Positions 18,272 through 25,989 of a DNA stretch of 64,000 nucleotides are shown piece by piece. Position 1 is the stretch's first letter, and each line of letters begins with the position of its first letter. Location of the stretch: NCBI GenBank assembly GCA_963778375.1, contig CAVZTX010000030.1:62001-126000 (forward strand), written 5' to 3'. This DNA comes from CAVZTX01 sp963778375. GTDB taxonomy: Bacteria > Chloroflexota > Ktedonobacteria > Ktedonobacterales > Ktedonobacteraceae. Below the pieces are notes generated by a model, which was not told the origin of the DNA, searched no databases, and saw nothing but the letters and a program-made list of their open reading frames with translations. Both the position numbers and the translations under genes were made by a program.

Positions 18272-18568
18272 ATGATGTCATCTGATACCGCACCCGACCA
18301 GAAGGGAGACCCCACAGCTAATCTTCGTACCGATTATGAACAGATCAACCAGCAAATAAGCATGCTTACTGATATTCGATTCAAACTTCTCGCACTTATA
18401 CCTACTGGAACTACAATAGCGGTATCGGCTAGTGGGAATTACAGCGGTCTGATGAGACAAGGCTGGTTGTGGGACTGCTTGGTTTCTTTGCGGTAGTCGC
18501 TATAGGGATTGAGAGAACGCCTACGCGCTCCTTGTATTTCTACTATAATTCATGAAGTTTGGAACAAG
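18272..18568 (+). pseudogene. frameshifted small membrane protein
   Basis: Starts at ATG 18272/18275 behind AGGAGG. The first frame gives an acidic N-terminus, a helix (DYEQINQQISMLTDIRFKLL) and part of a TM segment, then runs into non-hydrophobic sequence and stops at 18496. From about 18459 another frame continues the membrane pattern (RLVVGLLGFFAVVAIGIERT) to a stop at 18568. The LTDIRFKLLA...GLLGFF layout resembles a membrane protein seen in Ktedonobacteria, here broken by a frameshift. Confidence 0.55.
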
Positions 18569-18904
18569 TACCGAATTGAGCTGAGCTCTCTGAATACGAT
18601 AGCTATTGTTGGACATAATGAATCTCCAACACTGGCAAGATCTTTGGGATGTCTCACCTCAAAGAGGGCACGAGAGAGCTTAAAGAATTTTAACTCCCAT
18701 GCAGGAGCGGTATGGGTGAGAGCCAATTCGTTTTCCGAATTTCTTCAGAAGAAAGGCGAGATCCAAGATTGGATATCTGGAGATGAGGAATCGGGTGGGA
18801 GTATCGAGGAAGGAGGTTCTAAAACTGATTTTGCTATATCTATTTCATCCCATTATGATCTACCAAGGACAAAGATACGTAAAGTGATTGAAGATGAAAC
18901 GTGA
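18509..18904 (+). CDS. doubtful hypothetical ORF
   Basis: 131 codons with a plausible soluble composition, but it overlaps the frameshifted membrane-protein remnant and has no clear ribosome-binding site. The acidic stretch GDEESGGSIEEGGSK stands out. It could be the degenerate remainder of the upstream gene or a chance frame. Confidence 0.25.
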   Translation: MRERLRAPCISTIIHEVWNKYRIELSSLNTIAIVGHNESPTLARSLGCLTSKRARESLKNFNSHAGAVWVRANSFSEFLQKKGEIQDWISGDEESGGSIEEGGSKTDFAISISSHYDLPRTKIRKVIEDET

Positions 18905-18925
18905 AAACCATTCAGGAGCATTACC

Positions 18926-19573
18926 ATGTCAACTTACCTTGACCTCTATGACTATCGTTGTCGTGTTGCGGCTATGTACCGGAAGCGTACACGAGCTATT
19001 GTAGCAGGTGAAGACCCTGCCACCGTTTTAGAGCGTTTCCGCGAGGCGAGAAACGAACTTTTTGCGCACCATCCACAATCTGCGTTGGATGAGGAACAGC
19101 GACAGGATTTCCGGGGATTGCACTACTTTCCTTACAATCCGGCGATGCGCTTTGTGGTTGACGTTGATACCAAAGTTGAGCCGACCCATCTTACCGTAGC
19201 AATGAATGCCGAGGAAAGCATGACGATGACAACGGTAGGGAAGGTGCATTTTGCGGTTGATGGTAAACCTGCCACACTTTCGATTTATTGGCTGAATGTA
19301 TACGGGGGTGGACTCTTCCTGCCGTTCCGCGATGCGACCTGCCCGGCACAAAGTTATGGAGGCGGGCGCTATCTCTTTGATACGATCAAGGGGAGCGAGT
19401 TCCTGCCAGTATCCGGTGCTGTCGGTTGGGAGCGTATCGAGCTGGATTTTAACTACGCGTACAATCCTTCGTGCGCGTACAATTATCGCTGGGTGTGTCC
19501 GCTGGCTCCAAAGGAGAACCGCTTGAGTGTATCCATTCCAGCGGGGGAAATGAATTTCGCCAATTTAAAGTGA
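18926..19573 (+). CDS. DUF1684 family protein
   Basis: 215 residues with the conserved DUF1684 features: the YGGGRYLFDT motif (about 150-160) and the C-terminal NPSCAYNYRWVCPLAP block followed by ENRLSVSIPAGE. The family is widespread and uncharacterised; it is soluble and usually encoded alone. AGGAGC precedes ATG 18926. The last 9 bp overlap the convergent sirtuin gene. Confidence 0.9.
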   Translation: MSTYLDLYDYRCRVAAMYRKRTRAIVAGEDPATVLERFREARNELFAHHPQSALDEEQRQDFRGLHYFPYNPAMRFVVDVDTKVEPTHLTVAMNAEESMTMTTVGKVHFAVDGKPATLSIYWLNVYGGGLFLPFRDATCPAQSYGGGRYLFDTIKGSEFLPVSGAVGWERIELDFNYAYNPSCAYNYRWVCPLAPKENRLSVSIPAGEMNFANLK

Positions 19574-20323
19574 TGCGACGAGAGAAGGTAGAACGAGGCC
19601 AGCCTTTTCAGAAATGACCACATCGGCGTAGTCATCCAGGGGTGTAGGCTGTAGATTGACAATAATCAAGGGAATGTTTCGACTAAGCGCCAGCCGTGGC
19701 AGTGTCGCGGCTGGCGTTACTTTTAATGAAGACCCTACAACCAGGAAAAGGTCACATATGCTGGCTAGCTCCCTGGCTCGTGCGAGTATAGCCTCTGGAA
19801 TGCGCTGACCAAAAAGGATAGTGGCTGATTTTAGGTATCCTCCACATGAAGGGCAGCGCGGATCGATCTCCCCAGCATCGGTGCGCTGTTGAAGCTCTGG
19901 CATTGATGAACGTGCGCCACAAAGAGTACATGCGGCCGCTCGCGACGTGCCGTGAATTTCAATCACACGTTCGGGTGAGATACCCGCGTCCTGGTGTAAG
20001 CCATCAAAATTCTGAGTGATGATGCCCAATAAGACCAATCTGCGTTCCAATTCAACCAGCGCTTTATGAGCAGCGTTAGGTAGCGCTGCGACTACCTGAG
20101 CTGAGAGGTTGCGGCGCGATTGCCAGTAGTTTTGACGGGCTTCCGCATTGGAGATAAAGTCGTGGTAGCTCACGGGTGGCTGGTGCCGCCAGATGGAGCC
20201 AGGACTGCGAAAATCAGGTATTCCTGACTCGGTGCTGATGCCTGCTCCAGTGAGCACGACTATCTCCCGAGCTTGCTGCATCAACTCAGCGGCGTCTTGA
20301 ATTTGTTGCTGAAGGCTAAGCAT
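19565..20323 (-). CDS. cobB: NAD-dependent protein deacylase, Sir2/CobB family
   Basis: 252 residues, a full sirtuin. NAD-binding GAGISTESGIPDF is at 26-38, TQNFDGLHQDAG at 103-114, the catalytic histidine is H124 in EIHGT, and the structural zinc site is C132, C135, C157, C160. Sirtuins remove acetyl or acyl groups from lysines using NAD. The window also encodes a Pat-type lysine acetyltransferase at 37507, a natural functional opposite, although the two are 17 kb apart. The ribosome-binding site is weak. Confidence 0.94.
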   Translation of the reverse strand: MLSLQQQIQDAAELMQQAREIVVLTGAGISTESGIPDFRSPGSIWRHQPPVSYHDFISNAEARQNYWQSRRNLSAQVVAALPNAAHKALVELERRLVLLGIITQNFDGLHQDAGISPERVIEIHGTSRAAACTLCGARSSMPELQQRTDAGEIDPRCPSCGGYLKSATILFGQRIPEAILARARELASICDLFLVVGSSLKVTPAATLPRLALSRNIPLIIVNLQPTPLDDYADVVISEKAGLVLPSLVASL

Positions 20324-20347
20324 AGAAATGTATTGGCGTTCCAGGGT

Positions 20348-20866
20348 TTAAGAACCATTGAGGATTTTCTGCTTTTCTTGCTGGAATTCATCATCGGTTA
20401 GCATGCCGGACTCACGCAAGTGTCCCAGTAACTTGAGTTGAGCCAATGCGCTATTTTGATCATTGGCTGCTGGTCCCTGCGAGGACGGAGCCTGATACTG
20501 TGGCGTGGCCTGCTGGTATTGTGGAGCAGCCTGTTGATATTGTGGCGGGTATTGTTGATACAGTGGCCCACCTTGCTGATATTGTGGTGGATACTGCTGG
20601 TATTGCGCTGATCCTTGACTGCGTTTACCCGCCATATAGCCTAGTCCACCCGCTATCAAGCTGTCCAGTAATCCGCCGCCACTTAGACCTGAACCCATCC
20701 CCATTCCTAAACCTCCCATTCCTAAGCCGCCCATCCCCAAACCTCCTAACAGCGGAAAGCCCTCTCTTCTATATGGGCCTCCACCCCATCCCCAGCCTCC
20801 ACCAAATCCTGGTCCAAAGCCACCACCCCAACCTCCGCCAAATCCATGTTCGTGATGTTCGTGCAT
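20348..20866 (-). CDS. glycine-rich protein with C-terminal SHOCT domain
   Basis: 172 residues. A Gly/Trp/Phe-rich N-terminus (1-30), a GLGMGG repeat stretch (about 40-65) and a YQQYPPQYQQ repeat region (about 88-125) precede a C-terminal SHOCT motif: ALAQLKLLGHLRESGMLTDD then EFQQEKQKIL. SHOCT domains are short oligomerisation modules. ATG 20866 follows GAAGGAG. It is 33 bp downstream of the 151-aa gene at 20900; the two are probably co-transcribed, an arrangement I associate with this family pair. Confidence 0.85.
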   Translation of the reverse strand: MHEHHEHGFGGGWGGGFGPGFGGGWGWGGGPYRREGFPLLGGLGMGGLGMGGLGMGMGSGLSGGGLLDSLIAGGLGYMAGKRSQGSAQYQQYPPQYQQGGPLYQQYPPQYQQAAPQYQQATPQYQAPSSQGPAANDQNSALAQLKLLGHLRESGMLTDDEFQQEKQKILNGS

Positions 20867-20899
20867 TTTTCTGCTCCTTCAATTGTATATATTCTCAAC

Positions 20900-21355
20900 T
20901 CAACCGTTTTGCTGTTGCCGGGCTTGTTCCTGTGCCATCGCTATTTCTAGCTCAAGCTGCTCGTGTGCGGATGGGGGTACCATGCCTCCGATGTAGACAA
21001 CTCCATTGGCTCTTGCTACGGCCTCTTCCAGTCTGCCTATCCAGAGGTGTTCCAACAGTACGATGGCTGCCGAAGTATCGGGGGGAACTGTGCTGCTAAG
21101 TGACACGATGTCTTCGTGAGTGATCAATCCCATCAGGCGGTCCTTAATAGGGCCGAAGGTTGCTAATTCCTCCTCATTCAGGTCTTTCATTTCCAGCACG
21201 GTGACTGTATTATTGGCATCCTTCCTGATAAAAAGCAGATCAACCACCTGAACAAAACCCTTCTCCTGGATTGAGTTCAATTCTGGCACAATCTCGCTCG
21301 CAAATTGATTAGCTGGACATCCGATTACGATGTATTCAAGTGGACCTATAGCCAT
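20900..21355 (-). CDS. DUF6325/DUF1269-like small protein
   Basis: 151 residues beginning MAIGPLEYIVIGCPANQF. Conserved features include VQVVDLLFIRKDANNTV and a central segment rich in small residues ending AIVLLEHLWIGRLEEAV. This matches the general plan of DUF6325/DUF1269 proteins often paired with SHOCT-domain genes. Function is unknown. ATG 21355 follows AAGGAG, and the SHOCT gene follows 33 bp downstream. Confidence 0.7.
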   Translation of the reverse strand: MAIGPLEYIVIGCPANQFASEIVPELNSIQEKGFVQVVDLLFIRKDANNTVTVLEMKDLNEEELATFGPIKDRLMGLITHEDIVSLSSTVPPDTSAAIVLLEHLWIGRLEEAVARANGVVYIGGMVPPSAHEQLELEIAMAQEQARQQQNG

Positions 21356-21670
21356 ACTCTTTCTCCTTGACTAAATTTGGCCTGTCATAAGTAACGTTGT
21401 TCAAGGACTGATCTTACTCCTACTTAAGGATTGTAATGCCTCTGACAAGAGATAACTGGTCTTATTCTCTGCTATTCTGTCAAGTTTGTATGACTTTGGT
21501 AGCTTGTTTGTGCCATAGGCGAAAGTGCCATGATAAAATAGCTAGTGGAAGGCTTGTCTGAAGGAGAAAACCTACCAATACCCTTAGCTGCGTCTCACTA
21601 GCTGTCCCGGGGCTTCACGTTAGGTGCTGCTAGGGACGGCTATGATATCTTGGAATGGAGGAGTAAGGCT
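21356..21670. other. divergent intergenic region, no gene seen
   Basis: About 315 bp. An imperfect inverted repeat TAGCTGTCCC/GGGACGGCTA (about 21598-21642) lies before the hydrolase gene. No coding frame with a ribosome-binding site is visible. Confidence 0.35.
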
Positions 21671-22463
21671 GTGAATCGGGAGTTAGTGCATTTAGCTAGC
21701 CGGGGGCTACAATTGGTGGGCGACCTGGTGTATGTGGGGGACGATGCACTGGTTGTGCTGTGTCATGGCTTTACCAGTAATCGCTACTCGCGTGGACGCT
21801 TTCCCGCTGTAGCGCAAGCGCTGGCCGCAAGAGGCATCAGTTCGTTGGCATTTGATTTTGCTGGCTGTGGTGACAGCGATGATGATGTTCTTACACTCGA
21901 GGGACAAGTTGCTGACTTGCTAGAGGTGCTGTCATGGGCACGTCGTCAAGGGTACCAGCGGCTTGGCGTGTATGGACATAGCCTTGGCGGACTTATAGCA
22001 CTGCTAGCTGCCGCAAGGGTTCTGGTGCAGGCGCTTGCAGTATCTGGCGCACCAACTGGACCAATGCATCATGACTGGCAGGCTTTGTATGGTTGTGAGG
22101 CGATGGAGCGTCTAGAGCGTGAGGGTGTGCTGACCTTGCCTTCAGACCGGCCAGGCGGTTTTGTGTTGGTTGCACGCAGCATGTTAGAGGCATTCGCTGA
22201 AATCGAACAAGCCCCACTGCTGACTGCGCTACGTTGTCCCGTGCTCCTGGTGCATGGCGGAGATAGCAATGACAGTGAGGAGCAACAACTTGCTTGTACA
22301 TACACAGCATGGGCTGCCGCTCCTGCCACCCGGTTCACATCTGCATGTGGTTTCTGGGGCCGGACATAGCTTTCAAAACCATATTGACGAGCTTGTGGAC
22401 GTAGTCGTCAACTGGCTGGCACAGCATCTTGGCTCATCGTCGGATGGGAAACACGCAGGTTAG
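21671..22463 (+). pseudogene. alpha/beta hydrolase broken by a frameshift near the C-terminus
   Basis: From GTG 21671 (behind GGAGGAG) the protein shows CHGFTSNRYS (oxyanion hole), GHSLGG (S104) and VLLVHGGDSN. The frame then goes astray after SEEQQL near 22290 and stops at 22369. A second frame from the same point reads LVHTQHGLPLLPPGSHLHVV, then SGAGHSFQNHIDELVD, to a stop at 22463. That segment holds the catalytic histidine (GAGH). One base is therefore lost or gained near 22285-22300. Real decay or an assembly error are both possible. Confidence 0.82.
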
Positions 22464-22507
22464 GCATTTGAGACTAAGTGAGGTAACCTATCAGAAAGGA
22501 GTTCGCT

Positions 22508-23824
22508 TTGCTACTAGCTTCAGCTCCACTTGCGGCAACAGCATCCGCGCTTCGCAGTGGACGGTTAGATCTTCTCAGCTACATTAATGAGGTTTGCGAT
22601 CGTATAGAAAGCGTTGACCCGCACATTCACGCACTTCTGCCTGAGCTAAATCGTCGTGTTCGCTTGATTGCTGAGGTAAGGGCATTGCTGGCACGTTTTC
22701 CCGATCCTACCAGTCGGCCTCCACTTTTTGGTATGCTTGTCGGGGTGAAAGATATATTTCACATTGATGGTTTTCCTACACAAGCAGGGTCACAGCTTCC
22801 AGCAGAAGTATTAGCCGGGCCTCAAGCGGAATGCGTTACCCTCCTGCGAAATGCTGGAGCACTCATTCTGGGTAAAACTGTCTCTACCGAATTTGCTTTT
22901 GCCGAACCGGGACCGACTCGCAATCCGCATAACCTGGATCATACTCCTGGCGGATCAAGCAGTGGTTCAGCGGCTGCCGTCGCGGCTGGCTTATGCCCTT
23001 TGGCGTTAGGAACACAGACCATCGGTTCGGTTATACGGCCAGCAGCCTTTTGCGGCATCGTTGGCTTCAAACCCACTTATGGGCGTATCCCTACTCAGGG
23101 ATTGATTCCGTTTTCGCGGTCGGTTGATACTGTCGGATTTTTTACCCAAGATATGTCAGGAGCAGCGCTGGCGGCTTCAGTGCTTTGTCGCGATTGGCAA
23201 ACTATGGGGGCTGATGTGACTAACGAATCGATTCCCTTTCCGGTTCTTGGCGTACCGGATGGCCCTTATTTACATCAGGCATCGCAAGAGGGGTTAGAAG
23301 CTTTCGAGATGCAACTTGTACGTCTGCAAGATTCGGGTTACACTGTGCGGCGTGTAAGCGTTTTGCGGGATATCGAAACTATCAACTCTCGTCACACACG
23401 TATGATTTATGCGGAAATGGCGCAGGTCCAAGCCACCTGGTTTGCGCAATACGAGTCTCTCTATCGTCCACGTACTGTAGCAGCAATTCGCGAGGGACAG
23501 GGGGTCGATGCTGAGGAATTAAAGATCGCTCAGGATGGGCGAACTCGCTTACGTAACCAGTTGGAGACAACTATGGCACAAAAAGGCATTGACCTCTGGG
23601 TCTGTCCCGCTTCTACAGGTCCCGCACCCGAAGGAATCACTACTACCGGCAATCCGATTATGAATTTGCCCTGGACATATGCAGGAATGCCTGCTATATC
23701 GTTGCCTGCCGGTTATGCTGCCAATGGTTTACCACTTGGTTTGCAAATCATTGGGCCAGCTATGAAAGACGAGCAGCTTCTATCATGGGCACAACTGTTA
23801 GCTGAGGTATTTGTGGGAGGGTAA
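22508..23824 (+). CDS. amidase signature family enzyme
   Basis: 438 residues. The Ser-cisSer-Lys triad is visible: K81 in VGVKDIFH, S150 in TPGGSSSGSAAAVAAG and S174 in GTQTIGSVIRPA. Amidase-signature enzymes hydrolyse amide bonds; this is not a GatA partner because no gatB or gatC is adjacent and the C-terminus is short. Translation begins at TTG 22508, six bases after AAAGGAG. The frameshifted hydrolase ends 44 bp upstream. Confidence 0.92.
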   Translation: MLLASAPLAATASALRSGRLDLLSYINEVCDRIESVDPHIHALLPELNRRVRLIAEVRALLARFPDPTSRPPLFGMLVGVKDIFHIDGFPTQAGSQLPAEVLAGPQAECVTLLRNAGALILGKTVSTEFAFAEPGPTRNPHNLDHTPGGSSSGSAAAVAAGLCPLALGTQTIGSVIRPAAFCGIVGFKPTYGRIPTQGLIPFSRSVDTVGFFTQDMSGAALAASVLCRDWQTMGADVTNESIPFPVLGVPDGPYLHQASQEGLEAFEMQLVRLQDSGYTVRRVSVLRDIETINSRHTRMIYAEMAQVQATWFAQYESLYRPRTVAAIREGQGVDAEELKIAQDGRTRLRNQLETTMAQKGIDLWVCPASTGPAPEGITTTGNPIMNLPWTYAGMPAISLPAGYAANGLPLGLQIIGPAMKDEQLLSWAQLLAEVFVGG

Positions 23825-23895
23825 GGAAGGATGAAACAAGTCTTTTCCTCTTACCGGCACGGTAGCGGATGTTCTATTCAGTTTGGCATACCCTT

Positions 23896-24108
23896 TCAGA
23901 TAGCATTCTGTACCCAGCGACCGTATTGTTCATCGAGTTTCCTTTGCATGTCGTTCACATTGTCGGCATACCTGTATGCATCATGGAGCATAGTAAACGA
24001 TCGAACAATACGGTCATCAGGTCCAGGCTCGCGGTCAGTTGACAGGCGCTCACGGATCAAAAAAACCTGCTCTGTGAGGCGTTGTACATAGTAACGGTCT
24101 TCCATCAT
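23896..24108 (-). CDS. small hypothetical protein, 70 aa
   Basis: Starts MMEDRYYVQRLTEQVFLIRE and is predicted mostly helical and charged, with a conserved-looking middle (DDRIVRSFTMLHDAYRYADN). AAGGA lies seven bases before ATG 24108. A competing plus-strand frame over the same bases has low-complexity cysteine/serine content and is less likely. Function unknown. Confidence 0.6.
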   Translation of the reverse strand: MMEDRYYVQRLTEQVFLIRERLSTDREPGPDDRIVRSFTMLHDAYRYADNVNDMQRKLDEQYGRWVQNAI

Positions 24109-24196
24109 CGTGATTCCTTCGACATTACCCAGCTGGGGGGCTCAGGTGGTTCTTGTTCGCCGAGCTTGTAAGTGAACGTAGTTTTTGCAGCGCTAT

Positions 24197-24691
24197 TCAA
24201 GCTATTGTCTCGGTATTCACAGGCTCAAGTATATCAGCCTTGGTGAGATCGGCCCTACTGGGGTCTACGCTGGATAATTTCGCTGCATCCAATTTCGCTT
24301 TGACCAGGATTGTTCCTTCCAAATTCGCCTCACGTAGGTCTGCATTGCTGAGATCTGCCTCCCTTAGATTGGCGCGGCAGAGGTTGGCCCCACGTAAGTC
24401 TGCCCTGTGTAAGTCTGCCCTAAGTAGATTAGCGTCGCTCAAGTCGGCACCATGTAGATTGGCATTGCGTAAGTCTGCTTCACGCAGGTCTGCTTCACGC
24501 AGGTCCGCTCCCTGCAGATTGGCCTCAGTAAGATCAGCTCCATGAAGATCAACTCCGTGGAGATTGGCTCCGTGGAGATCAGCTTCGTGTAGGTCTGGTT
24601 CTAAAGCCTGTACATCAGGAGATGCTCTTCGCCATTTCTCCCAGAGTGTTTTCCCTGATGAAAGAAGATCAAGTTGCTTTTGACTCGCCAT
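24197..24691 (-). CDS. pentapeptide-repeat protein
   Basis: 164 residues from ATG 24691, behind AGGAAGG. After an N-terminal MASQKQLDLLSSGKTLWEKW segment, residues about 34-150 are tandem A(D/N)Lxx pentapeptides (LHGADLTEANLQGADLREAD and so on), forming a right-handed quadrilateral beta-helix. The WEKWR lead-in is common in pentapeptide proteins of filamentous Chloroflexota. Targets are unknown. A longer frame to 24826 lacks a ribosome-binding site. Confidence 0.9.
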   Translation of the reverse strand: MASQKQLDLLSSGKTLWEKWRRASPDVQALEPDLHEADLHGANLHGVDLHGADLTEANLQGADLREADLREADLRNANLHGADLSDANLLRADLHRADLRGANLCRANLREADLSNADLREANLEGTILVKAKLDAAKLSSVDPSRADLTKADILEPVNTETIA

Positions 24692-24840
24692 AAGATTCAC
24701 CTTCCTGTTCGTTGTTACTTGTATAGGCACACATATAAGAGCATTTAGTAAAAACCACTTCTCCTTGTACAGAGCTGCTGAGCTTTTATAAAAATGATGA
24801 GCGTTTCTTGAATTAAAGTGAGCCAATCAGCAACGCATTC

Positions 24841-24969
24841 CTAGATTCGATCATGGTACTGGTTCCGTTTCTTTTCCCTGGTTCGCCTTGCGGAGTCACG
24901 ATTGATCATATAGCCAAAAGCGACTGCAAAGATCGCGAGAGCGAGGAATAGGATTAGGATCGATGGCAT
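24841..24969 (-). CDS. small single-TM membrane protein, 42 aa
   Basis: ATG 24969 with AAAGGA seven bases upstream; stop at 24841. Residues 3-21 form one TM helix (SILILFLALAIFAVAFGYM), followed by a very basic tail (RDSARRTREKKR). No family recognised. It lies downstream of a -35/extended -10 promoter at 25099-25127 and a 26-nt leader block shared with the MFS gene at 27384. Confidence 0.6.
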   Translation of the reverse strand: MPSILILFLALAIFAVAFGYMINRDSARRTREKKRNQYHDRI

Positions 24970-24984
24970 AATGTTGTCCTTTAC

Positions 24985-25010
24985 TGTTGTATGCTAGACA
25001 CACTTCTTGC
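24985..25010 (-). repeat. leader block shared with the MFS gene leader (copy 1)
   Basis: 26 nt that match 27431-27456 at 25 positions (core CTAGACACACTTCTTGC on the plus strand). In both cases it sits in the 5' leader on the same strand as the downstream gene. Confidence 0.6.
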
Positions 25011-25098
25011 CCACAATGTATGGGCTGTGACGCAGATGTGCTTTGCAGGCTGTATCATACGAGGAACGTGGCTGAGAGAAGAAGTAGAATACTTTATA

Positions 25099-25127
25099 AT
25101 TATACACTATTTTTAATAAAAATGCAA
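25099..25127 (-). promoter_or_regulatory. promoter, TTGCAT-17-TATAAT with extended TG
   Basis: On the minus strand TTGCAT (25127-25122), a 17-bp A-rich spacer ending in TG, and TATAAT (25104-25099). It belongs to a set of four similar promoters in the window (see 27579, 47097, 48661) and reads toward the 42-aa membrane protein. Confidence 0.65.
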
Positions 25128-25218
25128 TATTTATAAAAAGCGAAGGATATTTTTCAGTTTTTTTGTGTCGAAAGGGGACCTAGTAGTGCCACTCGTTCTT
25201 ACCAACGTCTTTGTGATG

Positions 25219-25265
25219 CAAAAAAGGGCGTATACAGTAGAAAATGTTCACTGCATACGTCCTTA
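25219..25265 (-). terminator. intrinsic terminator of the rpsU operon
   Basis: On the minus strand AAGGACGTATGCAGT pairs with ACTGTATACGCCCTT and is followed by a T-run. It ends transcription just after rpsU. Confidence 0.8.
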
Positions 25266-25279
25266 CTTTGTCAATTCGG

Positions 25280-25465
25280 TTAACGAATGGAACGCCGCCG
25301 TCTCCGGCGTTGTACCTCAGCTTTACGCTTTCGACGAGCCTGTGGGGTCTCGTAGTGTCTACGACGGCGAGCTTCGGAGAGCACGCCATCTTGTTGAACC
25401 TTGCGGTTGAAACGCTTGAGCGCTAACTCAAATGAATCACCTGGATTCACTTTGATCTGGCTCAT
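25280..25465 (-). CDS. rpsU: 30S ribosomal protein bS21
   Basis: 61 residues starting MSQIKVNPGDSFELALKRFN, with RKVQQDGVLSEARRRRHYE and a highly basic C-terminus (RRKRKAEVQRRRRRR), the standard bS21 sequence. bS21 joins the 30S subunit near the anti-Shine-Dalgarno sequence of 16S rRNA and helps initiation. The zinc-ribbon gene lies 5 bp upstream, so the two are one operon with a terminator following. Confidence 0.95.
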   Translation of the reverse strand: MSQIKVNPGDSFELALKRFNRKVQQDGVLSEARRRRHYETPQARRKRKAEVQRRRRRRSIR

Positions 25466-25470
25466 ACAGA

Positions 25471-25824
25471 TTACCAGCGAGATCGACGGCCACTATTGCG
25501 ATCCGAGCTTTGCGATTGCGGCTGGTAACAATCGCTGCAATACACAGGTCTATCTTCTCGTGGCTGGAAAGGTACCTGTGCCTCATTTCCACAGTTAGCA
25601 CAGATTGCTGTGTACATCTGGCGGGGTTCGCGTTCGTGATACCCACCACTACGTCCCCCACTACTATATCCACCACTCGACTGCTTCCGTGCAGCGCGGC
25701 ACGATGGACAACGACTCGGTGAATTCGTCAGTCCTCGACTCGCATAAAATTCTTGCTCGCCAACGGTAAACGTGAATTCCGCATTACAGTCGCGACAATA
25801 CAGGGTTTGGTCGGCCAATGCCAT
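25471..25824 (-). CDS. zinc-ribbon protein with two CxxC pairs
   Basis: 117 residues. The first zinc ribbon uses C10-x2-C13 and a CPSC pair near 39-42; the second uses CANC (about 75-78) and CSDC (about 94-97). A Ser/Gly/Arg linker joins them and the C-terminus is basic. The family (zinc-ribbon domains of the CxxC type) is common in Chloroflexota, often as a probable nucleic-acid-binding protein. Coupling to rpsU suggests a translation or cold-response link, which is inference. Confidence 0.82.
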   Translation of the reverse strand: MALADQTLYCRDCNAEFTFTVGEQEFYASRGLTNSPSRCPSCRAARKQSSGGYSSGGRSGGYHEREPRQMYTAICANCGNEAQVPFQPREDRPVYCSDCYQPQSQSSDRNSGRRSRW

Positions 25825-25989
25825 GTTTCTTGCTCAATTCCTGGGTGTACTACCCAATAAACTATCGTGTATCGCGCGGCTTACAATAGACACTCTACTC
25901 TTAGCAACAATGCACTATACAACGTTCCCTAAGTATACCATATATCTGAAGAAATGTATCCCATTTCATATTGAGTTTCCGAGAGAATT

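Noticed and set aside
24197..24600. Regular repeats in the pentapeptide gene as a CRISPR-like array
   Set aside because: The repetition is a 15-bp coding periodicity with no constant repeat/spacer structure.
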